Source of the DNA: Formosimonas limnophila
Lineage (GTDB): Bacteria; Pseudomonadota; Gammaproteobacteria; Burkholderiales; Burkholderiaceae
NCBI RefSeq assembly: GCF_014652675.1
Contig: NZ_BMZG01000007.1
Span: 1 to 64,000, forward strand
Direction: 5' to 3'
Length of the DNA stretch: 64,000 bases
Below, one piece after another: positions 8,022 through 18,815 of this stretch. The first letter of the stretch is position 1, and every line of letters starts with the position of its first letter. Both the position numbers and the translations under genes were made by a program. The notes below the pieces were generated by a model. That model was given only the letters and a program-made list of their open reading frames with translations, did no database searches and was not told the origin of the DNA.

Positions 8022-9344
8022 ATGAGCGATTTATTTGATCAGGGTATGGATGGTGGCGTTGACATCAACGCACCGCTGCCCGAACGTTTGCGTCCCCAGG
8101 ATATTGGGCAAGTCGTGGGGCAAAGGCATTTGCTCGGAGATGGTCAGCCTCTGGCCGTTGCATTTGCGACGCGGCGGCTGCATTCGATGATTTTTTGGGG
8201 GCCGCCTGGTGTGGGCAAAACCACGTTGGCGCGTCTCGTCGCTGATGCGTTTGATGCGCATTTTATTGCCCTGTCGGCTGTACTTTCTGGTGTGAAAGAG
8301 ATTCGCGAGGCGGTGGAGTTGGCGCAGGTGCTGCAAGCGCAGGGGCGCAAGACAGTGCTGTTTGTCGATGAGGTGCATCGGTTTAATAAGTCGCAGCAGG
8401 ATGCGTTTTTACCGCACGTTGAATCAGGCTTGTTGACGTTCATTGGCGCGACGACGGAAAATCCCTCATTTGAAGTGAACAATGCGCTGCTCTCACGCGC
8501 GGCGGTGTATGTGTTACAGCCCTTATCGGTTGAGGAGTTGGATGAATTGGTGGCACGTGCTGAGCAGCATTTGCACATCACGGTCGAGGCTGTGGCGCGT
8601 GAGCGGCTGATCGCGGCAGCCGATGGCGACGCGCGGCGACTGCTCAATCAAATTGAAGTGGCGGCGCAGTTGATTCAGGATGGTGAGGTTTTGACCGAGG
8701 CGCACGTTAAAACCAGCTTGGGCGCGACTTTGCGACGGTTTGACAATGGCGGCGATGCGTTTTATGACCAAATCTCTGCTTTGCATAAATCGGTGCGAGG
8801 CAGCAATCCCGATGCGGCGTTGTATTGGTTTTGCCGTATGCTCGATGGCGGTACAGACCCGCGCTACTTGGCGAGACGAATTGTGCGCATGGCGTGGGAA
8901 GACATCGGCTTGGCTGATCCGCGCGCGATGCAAATCACCAACGAAGCTGTGTTGACTTACGAGAGGCTTGGCTCGCCAGAGGGTGAGCTGGCCTTAGCCC
9001 AAGCGGTGATTTATCTGGCGATTGCAGCAAAATCGAACGCGGGTTATAACGCCTACAACGCGGCGCGTGCGTTCATCAAACAAGATGGCTCGCGCCCCGT
9101 ACCTGAGCATTTGCGCAACGCGCCGACGCGCCTCATGAAAGATTTGGGCTATGGCAAAGATTACCGTTATGCCCACGACGAGGAGGGTGCATATGCGGCA
9201 GGCGAGAATTATTTTCCTGACAATATGCCAAAACCGTTGTGGTATCAGCCCACAGAGCGCGGCTTAGAAGGTAAAATAGCTGAAAAATTGCGTGCATTGC
9301 GAGCTTTGGATGAGGAGGCCGAACGAAGCCTGAAAAATAAATAA
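8022..9344 (+). CDS. rarA: Replication-associated recombination protein A (AAA+ ATPase)
   Basis: RarA (MgsA/WRNIP1 family) is a clamp-loader-like AAA+ ATPase that acts at stalled replication forks. Walker A is GPPGVGKT at residues 60-67 and Walker B is VLFVDEVHRF at about 112-121; GATTENPSFEVN is the sensor 1 region, and the C-terminal tetramerisation region with AWEDIGLADPRAM is present. At 440 residues it is full length. It lies 60 nt upstream of serS on the same strand, a frequent neighbour in proteobacteria. Confidence 0.95.
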   Translation: MSDLFDQGMDGGVDINAPLPERLRPQDIGQVVGQRHLLGDGQPLAVAFATRRLHSMIFWGPPGVGKTTLARLVADAFDAHFIALSAVLSGVKEIREAVELAQVLQAQGRKTVLFVDEVHRFNKSQQDAFLPHVESGLLTFIGATTENPSFEVNNALLSRAAVYVLQPLSVEELDELVARAEQHLHITVEAVARERLIAAADGDARRLLNQIEVAAQLIQDGEVLTEAHVKTSLGATLRRFDNGGDAFYDQISALHKSVRGSNPDAALYWFCRMLDGGTDPRYLARRIVRMAWEDIGLADPRAMQITNEAVLTYERLGSPEGELALAQAVIYLAIAAKSNAGYNAYNAARAFIKQDGSRPVPEHLRNAPTRLMKDLGYGKDYRYAHDEEGAYAAGENYFPDNMPKPLWYQPTERGLEGKIAEKLRALRALDEEAERSLKNK

Positions 9345-9385
9345 CCATGCAAATCTTGTATGCTATCTTTAGCGTATTACCTTAA

Positions 9386-10696
<1,311 letters not shown>

Positions 10697-10740
10697 GTGT
10701 CTACTATGATTTTTGACGCAGTGCAGTTTTTTAATCTAGC

Positions 10741-10773
10741 AAAAGATAGGGGAAATTTAACCCCTATTTTTTT
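10741..10773 (+). terminator. Terminator after serS
   Basis: ATAGGGG (10746-10752) pairs with CCCCTAT (10761-10767), followed by a run of seven T. Confidence 0.85.
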
Positions 10774-11367
10774 AACTACGAAGCTGTGATTCGTTTTCTG
10801 TCTGCTAAGTCAGAAATGATGTCATGCCAAAAGTAGTTTTTCTCCCTGAGTGTTAAGTTCTCTGTATGTTCAGAGGGGCATTATCAGATTTATATTGCAA
10901 GTTTCACCAACAAGCCTTATCGTGAGGATTCATTCAGCATAACCTGCTGAATGTTTATCTTTCGCTGACAGTCGGTGACTGACGTCCTCCCAAAAAAGTG
11001 CATCACTAATAATTAAAAAAAAGCGGTTAAACTGAGCCAAACGAAGAGGAGAAGCTCATGAAGACCAGCAAGTTTACGGAGGAACAAATCGCCTTTGCGC
11101 TGCATCAAGATATGGGTCATTCTGTGGAAGGAGTATGCCGCCAAATTGGCGTGTACTTCTAGAAGTCGCTGTTGCGCTCAGAAACGCTGTTGGTTTAGAT
11201 TGCGTTATCAAGATGTCAGAAAGTTATTGCGGTATCTAATATTGATGTGCGTTCGGTTGTGTTTACCCTATCATCGGCGGCATTGATGGTGGCCACGTGA
11301 ATGTCTCAGTTTGCTTGCACACATCGATTTTTTACTATCACAACCCATTTTGAATTAGGAGTGTTTC
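10774..11367. other. Intergenic stretch holding insertion-sequence debris
   Basis: About 590 bases without an intact gene between serS and kbl. It holds a perfect hairpin ATTCAGCA/TGCTGAAT at 10932-10952, a possible transposon end near 10975-11000 (TGACTGACGTCCTCCC), the IS3-type orfA fragment at 11058, and unassigned sequence to the kbl ribosome-binding site (TTAGGAG near 11357). Confidence 0.5.
11058..11190 (+). pseudogene. IS3-family transposase orfA fragment
   Basis: From ATG 11058, preceded by AGAGGAGAAGC, the reading frame gives MKTSKFTEEQIAFALHQ and then VEGVCRQIGV. This matches the conserved N-terminal helix-turn-helix start of IS3 (IS407-like) OrfA proteins. It meets an in-frame TAG at 11160 after 34 codons and the following sequence no longer resembles OrfA. 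No orfB remains. It is a short dead remnant of an insertion between serS and kbl. Confidence 0.65.
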
Positions 11368-12579
11368 ATGAACAATCGGTACCTCGCTCATTTGCTGAAA
11401 ACATTGCATCAAATTAGTGCGGATGGTTTTGAAAAGCCTGAGCACATTATCCGTACATCACAAAGTGCTGAAGTTGTATTGGCGGATGGCAATGAAGTAC
11501 TGAATTTTTGCGCAAACAACTACCTTGGTTTGGCCAATGACCCGCGCGTTATTGCAGCGGCGAAGCAAGGGATGGATGAGTATGGTTATGGTTGTGCATC
11601 AGTGCGCTTTATCTGTGGCACACAGTCGGTACACAAGCAGCTTGAAGCGGCAATTTCAAAGTTACTGGGTACGGAGGACGCGATTTTGTACTCTAGCTGT
11701 TTTGATGCCAATGGCGGTGTGTTCGAGACGTTGTTCAGTGAGCAAGATGCAGTGATTTCGGATGAGCTCAATCATGCGTCGATTATTGACGGTGTACGGC
11801 TGTGTAAGGCGGCACGCTATCGTTATAAAAACAACGACGTCGCCGATTTAGAGCTTCAGTTGCAAGCCGCACAGGCAGCGGGTGCGCGGTTTATATTGGT
11901 AGTGACCGATGGTGTGTTTTCGATGGATGGCACGATTGCGAATTTGAAAGGCATTAGCGAATTAACTGAGCGCTATGGTGCATTACTCATGGTGGATGAC
12001 TCGCACGCGGTTGGTTTCATTGGCGCGACGGGGGCTGGGACGCCTGAGTATTGCGGTGTGTCGGATAAAGTGGATATTTATACAGGGACATTAGGCAAAG
12101 CCTTGGGCGGTGCTTCGGGTGGCTATGTGGCGGCGAATGCTGCTGTGGTTAAGCTGCTGCGTCAACGTTCGCGTCCTTATCTTTTCTCGAATTCACTCAT
12201 GCCTGCAATTGCGGCGGCTAGTTTGGCTGTGTTGGATATTATTGGCTCAGATGAGGGGGCGGCGCTGCGTGCCAAATTGACACGCAATGCCAATCAGTTC
12301 CGTTCGGCAATGACAGAGGCAGGCTTTGAATTGCTACCAGGCGAGCATCCGATTATCCCTGTGATGTTGGGGGATGCGAAGTTGGCTGGCTTGATGGCCG
12401 CGCAGCTGATGCAATTGGGCATTTATGTCGTGGGCTTTTCGTTCCCCGTCGTCCCCAAAGGACGTGCGCGCATCAGAACTCAAATGTCGGCGGCCCACAC
12501 TTCGGCGCAAATAGACGAAGTAGTGGCGGCGTTTATCGCTGAGGGATATAAGCTTGGTGTCATATCATCTGGCCAATAG
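11368..12579 (+). CDS. kbl: 2-amino-3-ketobutyrate CoA ligase (glycine C-acetyltransferase)
   Basis: A PLP enzyme of the alpha-oxoamine synthase family that cleaves 2-amino-3-ketobutyrate with CoA to glycine and acetyl-CoA. The [12 protein letters not shown] segment, the DDSHAVGF aspartate motif and the PLP-lysine motif [14 protein letters not shown] are intact; 403 residues is standard. AGGAG precedes the ATG. It is directly followed by tdh, which makes its substrate, so the pair forms the threonine-to-glycine route. The specific assignment over KAS-like relatives (BioF, HemA) rests on this neighbour and on overall sequence. Confidence 0.94.
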   Translation: MNNRYLAHLLKTLHQISADGFEKPEHIIRTSQSAEVVLADGNEVLNFCANNYLGLANDPRVIAAAKQGMDEYGYGCASVRFICGTQSVHKQLEAAISKLLGTEDAILYSSCFDANGGVFETLFSEQDAVISDELNHASIIDGVRLCKAARYRYKNNDVADLELQLQAAQAAGARFILVVTDGVFSMDGTIANLKGISELTERYGALLMVDDSHAVGFIGATGAGTPEYCGVSDKVDIYTGTLGKALGGASGGYVAANAAVVKLLRQRSRPYLFSNSLMPAIAAASLAVLDIIGSDEGAALRAKLTRNANQFRSAMTEAGFELLPGEHPIIPVMLGDAKLAGLMAAQLMQLGIYVVGFSFPVVPKGRARIRTQMSAAHTSAQIDEVVAAFIAEGYKLGVISSGQ

Positions 12580-12669
12580 TTTTAGTCGTTTTAATGTGTT
12601 TTGATTCTCAATATTTAAAGCACACTGTTATTTACCATTTATCGTTGCCCCGTACAACAGGAGTCCACC

Positions 12670-13698
12670 ATGAAAGCGCTCGCCAAACTGACCAGAGACA
12701 AAGGATTAACCCTCACGGATTTGCCCATGCCAGAAGTCGGTCACAATGACCTGCTGATTAAAATCACCAAAACCGCCATTTGTGGCACAGACATGCACAT
12801 TTGGAACTGGGATGAATGGGCGCAAAAAACCATTCCTGTACCGATGCAAGTCGGACACGAGTACATTGGCGTCGTTGCGGGTATGGGGCAAGAGGTTTCA
12901 GGGTTTACGATTGGCCAAAGAGTTTCAGGTGAGGGACACATCACCTGTGGTTATTGCCGTAATTGTCGCGCTGGGCGACGTCATTTGTGTCGCAATACCG
13001 TTGGTGTGGGTGTCAATCGTGCAGGAGCGTTTGCAGAGTATTTGGTGATTCCCGCATTTAATGCGTTCCCGATTCCTGATAATATTTCTGATGACTTGGC
13101 GGCGATTTTTGATCCATTTGGTAATGCGGTGCATACGGCCTTGTCTTTCAACCTCACGGGAGAAGATGTGCTCATCACAGGCGCTGGGCCGATTGGTATC
13201 ATGGCTGTTGCGATTGCCAAGCATGTCGCTGCCCGTCACGTGGTGATCACTGATGTGAATGACTACCGTTTGGATTTGGCAAGGCAAATGGGCGCGACTC
13301 GTGCGGTGAATGTCTTGCGAGAAGATTTGCCCACCGTCATGAAAGAGCTAGACATGCACGAGGGCTTTGATGTCGGTTTAGAGATGTCGGGCAATCCTTC
13401 TGCCTTTCGCCAGATGCTGACGCAGATGAATCATGGTGGCAAAATTGCCTTACTTGGCATTCCGCCCGAAGAAACGGCGATAGATTGGAATCAAGTGATT
13501 TTTAAAGGGCTTGAATTAAAAGGTGTGTATGGCCGAGAAATGTTTGAAACGTGGTACAAAATGGTGGCATTGATTCAATCGGGACTTGATATAAGCCCAC
13601 TCATCACGCATCATTTTAAGGTTGATGATTTTGAGCAGGGGTTTGCTGCGATGAACTCGGGGAGTAGTGGCAAAGTAATTTTGGATTGGACTGCGTAA
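12670..13698 (+). CDS. tdh: L-threonine 3-dehydrogenase
   Basis: A zinc-dependent medium-chain dehydrogenase that oxidises threonine to 2-amino-3-ketobutyrate with NAD. The catalytic zinc site is in [14 protein letters not shown] and GHEY; the structural zinc site is the [15 protein letters not shown] cluster; the nucleotide-binding loop is GAGPIG. It has 342 residues, and AGGAG precedes the ATG. It lies 90 nt after kbl, and together they degrade threonine to glycine and acetyl-CoA. Confidence 0.95.
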   Translation: MKALAKLTRDKGLTLTDLPMPEVGHNDLLIKITKTAICGTDMHIWNWDEWAQKTIPVPMQVGHEYIGVVAGMGQEVSGFTIGQRVSGEGHITCGYCRNCRAGRRHLCRNTVGVGVNRAGAFAEYLVIPAFNAFPIPDNISDDLAAIFDPFGNAVHTALSFNLTGEDVLITGAGPIGIMAVAIAKHVAARHVVITDVNDYRLDLARQMGATRAVNVLREDLPTVMKELDMHEGFDVGLEMSGNPSAFRQMLTQMNHGGKIALLGIPPEETAIDWNQVIFKGLELKGVYGREMFETWYKMVALIQSGLDISPLITHHFKVDDFEQGFAAMNSGSSGKVILDWTA

Positions 13699-13732
13699 GT
13701 TGGGTTGTCAATGGATAATTGATAAAAATGAC

Positions 13733-13761
13733 TTGCGAAAAAGCCAGAAGTCCTGCATAAT
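13733..13761 (+). promoter_or_regulatory. Promoter of the tRNA cluster
   Basis: TTGCGA at 13733-13738 and CATAAT at 13756-13761, spaced by 17 nt, about 50 nt upstream of tRNA-Ala. The three tRNA genes and the terminator at 14134 are likely one transcript. Confidence 0.6.
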
Positions 13762-13813
13762 CTCGTTTCTTCGCATTTGTGTGCACGAAAAGCTTGTTTT
13801 TTTTGTGCGTATC

Positions 13814-13889
<76 letters not shown>

Positions 13890-13905
13890 AACGTGATAGT
13901 TTTAG

Positions 13906-13981
13906 GCTCCCATCGTCTAGAGGCCTAGGACACCACCCTTTCACGGTGGTTACAGGGGTTCGAATCCCCTTGGGAGTGCCA
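13906..13981 (+). tRNA. tRNA-Glu (anticodon TTC), copy 1
   Basis: A 76-nt cloverleaf with acceptor GCTCCCA pairing with TGGGAGT, anticodon stem CCACC/GGTGG around CTTTCAC (anticodon TTC), and T loop GTTCGAA. CCA is encoded. It is identical over its length to the copy at 14054. Confidence 0.96.
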
Positions 13982-14053
13982 AGTATTTTGACGAAAGAGC
14001 ATTAAATCGCTTTTTCGCTGCTGTAAAAATTGCTAATATGCAAAAAGTTCTAA

Positions 14054-14129
14054 GCTCCCATCGTCTAGAGGCCTAGGACACCACCCTTTCACGGTGGTTA
14101 CAGGGGTTCGAATCCCCTTGGGAGTGCCA
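14054..14129 (+). tRNA. tRNA-Glu (anticodon TTC), copy 2
   Basis: Same 76-nt sequence as the first copy, 72 nt further on, while the spacers on either side differ. This is a tandem gene duplication. CCA is encoded and a terminator follows at once. Confidence 0.96.
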
Positions 14130-14133
14130 ATAC

Positions 14134-14165
14134 AAAAAGCCACCGCGATTGCGGTGGCTTTTTTG
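14134..14165 (+). terminator. Terminator of the tRNA cluster
   Basis: AGCCACCGC (14138-14146), loop GATT, GCGGTGGCT, then a run of six T. Confidence 0.9.
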
Positions 14166-14173
14166 TTGCTTGT

Positions 14174-14665
14174 CTAGGACTCTTTATCCTTAGTAGTCAT
14201 CGTTAGTCGCTCAGGCAGGGTTCGTATCGCGTCTGCATTGTTCCAAGAAAAGCATAAATCAGCGGCCTGTCTGTAAGGCAACCATTGATGGTGTGTGTGT
14301 TCGAGTGGTGCGAGGGTAATTTGTACCGATGTGTTTGGTACAAGCAGGCCAAACCAATGTTCGGTATTCTGTGTCACGCCGCTGGCATATCGGTGTCGCC
14401 ACTGCGGGAAAATTTCGTATTCGGATGTGTGTTGCCAGTCTTGTAACTCATGTTCGCTGGCGATTAAGCCCGTTTCTTCAAACAACTCTCTGACCGCTGC
14501 ATCTCGTGGTGACTCGTTTGGTGTATCTAAGCTGCCTGTGATGCATTGCCAGAAGTCTTTCTCAAAGTCGCCTGTATGGGCTTTTTGGGTGCGCTTCATC
14601 ATTAAGACTTGTAAATCAGGCGTGTAAACAATAACGAGTACAGAGATGGGAATTTTGGGCGTCAT
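14174..14665 (-). CDS. nudB: Dihydroneopterin triphosphate diphosphatase (Nudix)
   Basis: NudB removes pyrophosphate from dihydroneopterin triphosphate in folate synthesis. The Nudix box runs from GSLDTPNE to RELFEETG, with one residue more than the usual spacing between the first glycine and glutamate. The segments FWQCITGS, EYEIFPQWRHRYA and GVTQNTEHWF are close to those of known NudB. An in-frame ATG exists at 14710, but homologues begin just before the PISVLVIVY strand, so I choose ATG 14665 (163 residues). In many betaproteobacteria nudB follows aspS; here it lies 6 kb away from it. Confidence 0.88.
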   Translation of the reverse strand: MTPKIPISVLVIVYTPDLQVLMMKRTQKAHTGDFEKDFWQCITGSLDTPNESPRDAAVRELFEETGLIASEHELQDWQHTSEYEIFPQWRHRYASGVTQNTEHWFGLLVPNTSVQITLAPLEHTHHQWLPYRQAADLCFSWNNADAIRTLPERLTMTTKDKES

Positions 14666-14708
14666 AGGATTAAAGATAGAGTGGAAATGTGCCTCAAAAT
14701 AAGGCGTC

Positions 14709-15128
14709 ATGAATAAGAGCTGCTATTTTAATGAGTTTATGATGGGGCAAGGTTTTGATTCATCGATTATCTCGTGTTGTTTATTTTGCTATCCAAAGTT
14801 TTTTTGTACAGTCATCGACCTGCACGTCATCACGCGCAACGGCGAGCACGCATGGTACGGCCAACGCGTCATCCCCAGCGGCGGAGCGATTGACCAAGAC
14901 GCGGCCAACGACGGCAGCGCCCCACAGATTTTCGCCACGCACAGCGGCATGCGCGGCACGTATCAGGTGTACATCAATTATTATTACAACAGCGGAAAGA
15001 AAGACCATATCACGGGTCGCCTGACCGTCATCACGGACGAAAACACCCCGCGTGAAAAGCAGCAGAGCTACACCGTCCAGCTGCTCAAACAAGGAGAATT
15101 GGTGCTGGCCAAGTCATTTTTGTACTAA
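14709..15128 (+). pseudogene. C-terminal fragment of a DUF2135 (YfaP-like) protein
   Basis: From about position 14811 the frame reads IDLHVITRNGEHAWYGQ, then GTYQVYINYYY, then QGELVLAKSFLY before the stop. This is the C-terminal domain of DUF2135 proteins, which are normally much larger secreted or periplasmic proteins. The first 35 or so residues of the open frame (MNKSCYFNEFMMG...) do not belong to it and are AT-rich, while the conserved part is clearly GC-rich. No signal peptide or N-terminal domain lies upstream, where nudB is divergent. It is most likely the broken tail of a lost gene. Confidence 0.7.
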
Positions 15129-15157
15129 GCAGATATTTGCAGCCACGACAGATGCCC

Positions 15158-15181
15158 AAGCCCCGAAAGTTCGGGGCTTTG
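15158..15181 (+). terminator. Terminator after the DUF2135 fragment
   Basis: AAGCCCCGAA pairs with TTCGGGGCTT across two bases, followed by a short T tract. Confidence 0.7.
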
Positions 15182-15225
15182 TGCTATCCTTATGCTTTTA
15201 CAGCTCATTTTAAAAGGTGATTCAC

Positions 15226-17088
15226 ATGCCCGCATACCGTTCAAAAACATCCACCGCAGGTCGCAATATGGCTGGTGCTCGTGCCTTATGGCGCGCCACG
15301 GGCATGAAAGATGATGATTTCAGCAAGCCGATTATTGCCATCGCCAACTCATTCACCCAGTTCGTCCCTGGTCACGTCCACCTCAAAGACATGGGTCAAC
15401 TGGTCGCGCGTGAGATTGAGCGTGCAGGCGGCGTGGCGAAAGAATTCAACACCATCGCGGTGGATGATGGCATCGCCATGGGGCACGACGGTATGCTCTA
15501 CTCATTGCCCAGCCGCGACTTAATCGCCGATTCGGTCGAGTACATGGTCAACGCGCATTGCGCCGACGCGCTCGTGTGCATCAGCAACTGTGACAAAATT
15601 ACCCCCGGTATGCTTAACGCAGCATTGCGTCTGAACATCCCTGTGATTTTCGTCTCAGGTGGCCCGATGGAAGCGGGCAAGGTTCGTCTGGCGGTGCCAA
15701 ACACACAAACCATTCAGATTAAAAAATTAGATTTGGTTGACGCGATGGTCATGGCTGCCGACAGCAAAGTCGATGACGAAACCGTCGCCCAAGTCGAGCG
15801 CAGCGCCTGCCCAACTTGCGGCTCATGCTCAGGCATGTTCACAGCGAACTCCATGAACTGCTTGACCGAAGCACTTGGCTTGTCATTGCCAGGTAATGGC
15901 TCAACACTGGCCACCCACGCCGATCGTGAGCAATTATTCCTCACCGCTGGCCGCACCATCGTTGAATTGTGCAAAAAATACTATGAACAAGATGACGAGT
16001 CAGTGCTGCCACGCAATATCGCCAACTTTAAAGCGTTTGAAAACGCCATGGCACTCGACATCGCCATGGGCGGCTCGACCAACACGATTCTGCACTTACT
16101 CGCCGCTGCGCAAGAAGCAGGCGTGCCGTTTGACTTATCCAACATCGACCAGCTCTCACGCAAAGTACCGCAACTGTGCAAAGTCGCGCCGAACACCCAA
16201 AAATACCACATGGAGGACGTGCACCGCGCAGGTGGCGTATTCGGCATTTTGGGCGAACTCTCCCGCGCAGGCTTGCTGCACAAAGACGTGCGCACCGTCC
16301 ACTCAGACACCATGGCCGACGCATTGGCGAAATGGGATATCACATTGACCAAAGACGAAGCCGTCCACACTTTCTTCCGCGCAGGTCCTGCGGGCATCCC
16401 CACGCAAACCGCGTTCTCTCAATCCACCCGCTGGGACAGCGTGGACGACGACCGCAAAGAGGGCTGCATCCGCTCACTCGAAAACGCTTACTCCACCGAG
16501 GGCGGCCTCGCGGTACTGTTCGGCAACATCGCCGAAAACGGCTGCGTCGTCAAAACCTCAGGCGTGGACGAATCCATCCACGTGTTCAGCGGTAAAGCGC
16601 ATGTCACCGAATCGCAAGAGCAAGCCGTTGACGACATCCTCAACGACCGCGTCCAAGCAGGCGACGTCGTCATCGTCCGCTACGAAGGCCCACGCGGCGG
16701 CCCCGGTATGCAAGAAATGCTCTACCCAACCAGCTACATTAAATCAAAAGGCTTGGGCAAAGCCTGCGCCCTCCTCACTGACGGACGATTCTCGGGCGGC
16801 ACCTCAGGCCTCTCCATCGGCCACGCCTCACCCGAAGCTGCAGCAGGCGGCACGATTGGCCTCGTTGAAAACGGCGACATCATCGAAATCAACATCCCAG
16901 CGCGCACCATTCACCTCAAAGTGAGTGATGAAGAATTAACCAAACGCCGCGCCGCGCAAGACGCCAAAGGCTGGAAACCCGCTAATTCACGCCCACGTAA
17001 GGTATCGGCTGCGTTGAAAGCCTATGCAATGCTCGCGACGAGTGCGGATAAGGGGGCGGTGCGGGATTTGAGTAAGTTGGGAAATTGA
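15226..17088 (+). CDS. ilvD: Dihydroxy-acid dehydratase
   Basis: IlvD dehydrates 2,3-dihydroxy-3-methylbutanoate and its homologue in valine and isoleucine synthesis. The iron-sulfur cysteines are visible in [11 protein letters not shown] and in [11 protein letters not shown]; the C-terminal [12 protein letters not shown] and GHASPEA motifs are intact. A GTG at 15217 is in frame, but AAGGTGA lies just ahead of ATG 15226 and homologues begin [10 protein letters not shown], so I choose 15226 (620 residues). Confidence 0.96.
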   Translation: MPAYRSKTSTAGRNMAGARALWRATGMKDDDFSKPIIAIANSFTQFVPGHVHLKDMGQLVAREIERAGGVAKEFNTIAVDDGIAMGHDGMLYSLPSRDLIADSVEYMVNAHCADALVCISNCDKITPGMLNAALRLNIPVIFVSGGPMEAGKVRLAVPNTQTIQIKKLDLVDAMVMAADSKVDDETVAQVERSACPTCGSCSGMFTANSMNCLTEALGLSLPGNGSTLATHADREQLFLTAGRTIVELCKKYYEQDDESVLPRNIANFKAFENAMALDIAMGGSTNTILHLLAAAQEAGVPFDLSNIDQLSRKVPQLCKVAPNTQKYHMEDVHRAGGVFGILGELSRAGLLHKDVRTVHSDTMADALAKWDITLTKDEAVHTFFRAGPAGIPTQTAFSQSTRWDSVDDDRKEGCIRSLENAYSTEGGLAVLFGNIAENGCVVKTSGVDESIHVFSGKAHVTESQEQAVDDILNDRVQAGDVVIVRYEGPRGGPGMQEMLYPTSYIKSKGLGKACALLTDGRFSGGTSGLSIGHASPEAAAGGTIGLVENGDIIEINIPARTIHLKVSDEELTKRRAAQDAKGWKPANSRPRKVSAALKAYAMLATSADKGAVRDLSKLGN

Positions 17089-17209
17089 TTTATCATTCAA
17101 AACATAGGGGGCATTGAGAGAATTTAATATATGCACCCTACGTGCTGATAAAGTGCGTAGTTTGATTTGGGCAATACACTTATTGATAATATTAAAACAT
17201 GGTGATACT

Positions 17210-17932
17210 TTGATAAAAATTAAATCAATTCACTCCCAAGCAATACAGGGTATGACTGCACCATTTTACTGCACCGCGAGCGACGGTCAAAAATACTTCG
17301 TCAAAGGTTTGCAAGCCAATCGACAAAGTCAAGTAAACGAGTGGTTATGTGCACATTTGGCACAATCTTTTGGTTTGCCGATTCCCACTTTTTGTTTGTT
17401 GTACGTTGATGAGACCCTACATGTTGAATTACCACCCCATCACCAAACTATCGGCGTCGGCTATTCTTTCGGGTCGCAAGAGCGCAGAGGCATAGAATGG
17501 TTAGAGTCTCATCAAATAGCACGATTACCTAATAATCTTAAACGTGATATCTTGGTGTTTGATAAATGGATAAATAACACAGATAGAACAATTGGCAATC
17601 ACAATCTCATTTTTAATAGCTCTGATTTTGAATTATTTGTGATTGACCACAATTTAGCATTTGACCCTGAATATAGTGTTAATACATTCTTGGAGATGCA
17701 TTTATTTGGAGACCAATGGCAATACTTTTGTAATGATTGGGTCGAGCGAGACAGTTACACGCATCGAATGAAGCAAGCCTTAAAAACTTTTGACAGCGCT
17801 TGGAACTCGTTGCCTCATGAATGGCAATGGGCAAATGATGAGCAGGATCTACCTGCTCAAAGATTGAGCCGTCAGCATATAGATGCTATACTGAACCATT
17901 ATGAAAAATCAGAATTTTGGCAATCCATATAA
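17210..17932 (+). CDS. HipA-like kinase-fold protein
   Basis: About 240 residues resembling the short HipA-like kinase family. Visible kinase-type features are a lysine in KYFVKGL near the N-terminus, FDKWINNTDRTIGNHNLIF in the middle (catalytic-loop-like, with Asp and Asn), and FVIDHNLAFDP after it (metal-binding aspartate position). The open frame begins at a TTG at 17114, but that leader (MREFNICTLRADK...) is not convincing; I choose TTG 17210, with GGTGA five bases upstream, because the conserved part starts at IKIKSIHSQAIQG. Its end overlaps the start of the next gene by 32 nt. The two-gene pairing with a DUF3037 protein recurs in other bacteria as far as I recall. Substrate and role are unknown. 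Confidence 0.65.
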   Translation: MIKIKSIHSQAIQGMTAPFYCTASDGQKYFVKGLQANRQSQVNEWLCAHLAQSFGLPIPTFCLLYVDETLHVELPPHHQTIGVGYSFGSQERRGIEWLESHQIARLPNNLKRDILVFDKWINNTDRTIGNHNLIFNSSDFELFVIDHNLAFDPEYSVNTFLEMHLFGDQWQYFCNDWVERDSYTHRMKQALKTFDSAWNSLPHEWQWANDEQDLPAQRLSRQHIDAILNHYEKSEFWQSI

Positions 17933-18713
17933 TCAAGAAGCGCCCGTATTGTATTCACTGGTGCGTTTTCGTCCTTTTGCAGAAACTGAAGAGTTTGCAA
18001 ACGTAGGGGTTCTTGCGTGCTGCCCAAGTTTGAATTTTATTGATTTCAAAATAGTGTCTCCCGCAGCAAACCGAGTTCCATTGTTTTTTGACCGATTTGA
18101 TAAAGCGCGTTATCGTACAATCATTAGCGAGTTTAAAGAAACACTTAAAGATTTAGTCTTCAAAGGATTGAATTTAGACGGTGCTGGTAAACGCTTATTA
18201 TTCCAAGCCTTTGTGCATCCACGTGAAGCCAGCATCACAATGAGCGCTTACCGTGTTGTCATGTCAGATGATCCGAGTAATGAATTGAGCCGTCTTTTTG
18301 AACACTATGTGAGACAAAATTTTGATGCTCGCCTCAGCGCTGAGAAGCGAGTTGAAAACGATGTAAAAGCCATCATTAAAACGACAGGCCGAAGTTTTAC
18401 GACACGTACTATTAGTGAACACGGTTTGAGCGTCGCTTTTCCTTTTGTGAATGTTCGAGATGATGAACCTTATAAAATCATCAAACCCATGTACTTAGGT
18501 CAGGAAAAGATCAGTGAAGTGTACAGCCATGGTGATGTTTGGGTGGGGAAAATAAAGCGCATCCGTCATCGATTACCGAAACAAACATTGTTTGCAATCG
18601 ATGGCAATACACATAAAGACGCCATCAATGAAATTAGCATGGAATTACAAAGTCAAGATGTTATAGTTCAGCCATATAGTGTCGATAATATTAGGTTGTT
18701 TGCTATTCAATAG
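17901..18713 (+). CDS. DUF3037 family protein
   Basis: A 270-residue protein whose N-terminus (VLYSLVRFRPFAETEEFANVGVLACCP) is the characteristic start of DUF3037 proteins. It begins inside the 3' end of the HipA-like kinase gene (32-nt overlap, different frame), so the two are surely co-expressed. I see no signal peptide or membrane segment, so it is probably cytoplasmic. No function is established. The pair is AT-rich compared with ilvD upstream, and lies alone between ilvD and an unrelated gene, like a small acquired module. Confidence 0.7.
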   Translation: MKNQNFGNPYNQEAPVLYSLVRFRPFAETEEFANVGVLACCPSLNFIDFKIVSPAANRVPLFFDRFDKARYRTIISEFKETLKDLVFKGLNLDGAGKRLLFQAFVHPREASITMSAYRVVMSDDPSNELSRLFEHYVRQNFDARLSAEKRVENDVKAIIKTTGRSFTTRTISEHGLSVAFPFVNVRDDEPYKIIKPMYLGQEKISEVYSHGDVWVGKIKRIRHRLPKQTLFAIDGNTHKDAINEISMELQSQDVIVQPYSVDNIRLFAIQ

Positions 18714-18746
18714 CACGTGAATTTCATCAAAGGAGGCGTTGACTTA

Positions 18747-18797
18747 ATGACGGCGCTAGTAGGGGCGGCTATGAGCTGCCCCTACTACTTTGGCTAA
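18747..18797 (+). other. Possible 16-codon leader ORF overlapping a strong hairpin
   Basis: AAAGGAGG (18729-18736) is followed at good spacing by ATG 18747 and a 16-codon frame ending at TAA 18795. The frame contains the hairpin TAGTAGGGGCGGCT (18757-18770) / AGCTGCCCCTACTA (18774-18787). It ends 18 nt before the next gene. This may be a translated leader, a terminator without a T run, or a small repeat; there is no proof it is translated. Confidence 0.3.
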
Positions 18798-18815
18798 AGT
18801 TTTCATAAAAAAATC

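Noticed and set aside
11095-11286. A 63-codon frame between serS and kbl.
   Set aside because: It is a shadow in another frame across the IS3 orfA remnant; the residue pattern is cysteine- and arginine-rich as in random translations.
16028-16595. Several long frames antisense or in alternative frames to ilvD.
   Set aside because: The GC-rich codon use of ilvD opens all frames; no starts or motifs support them.
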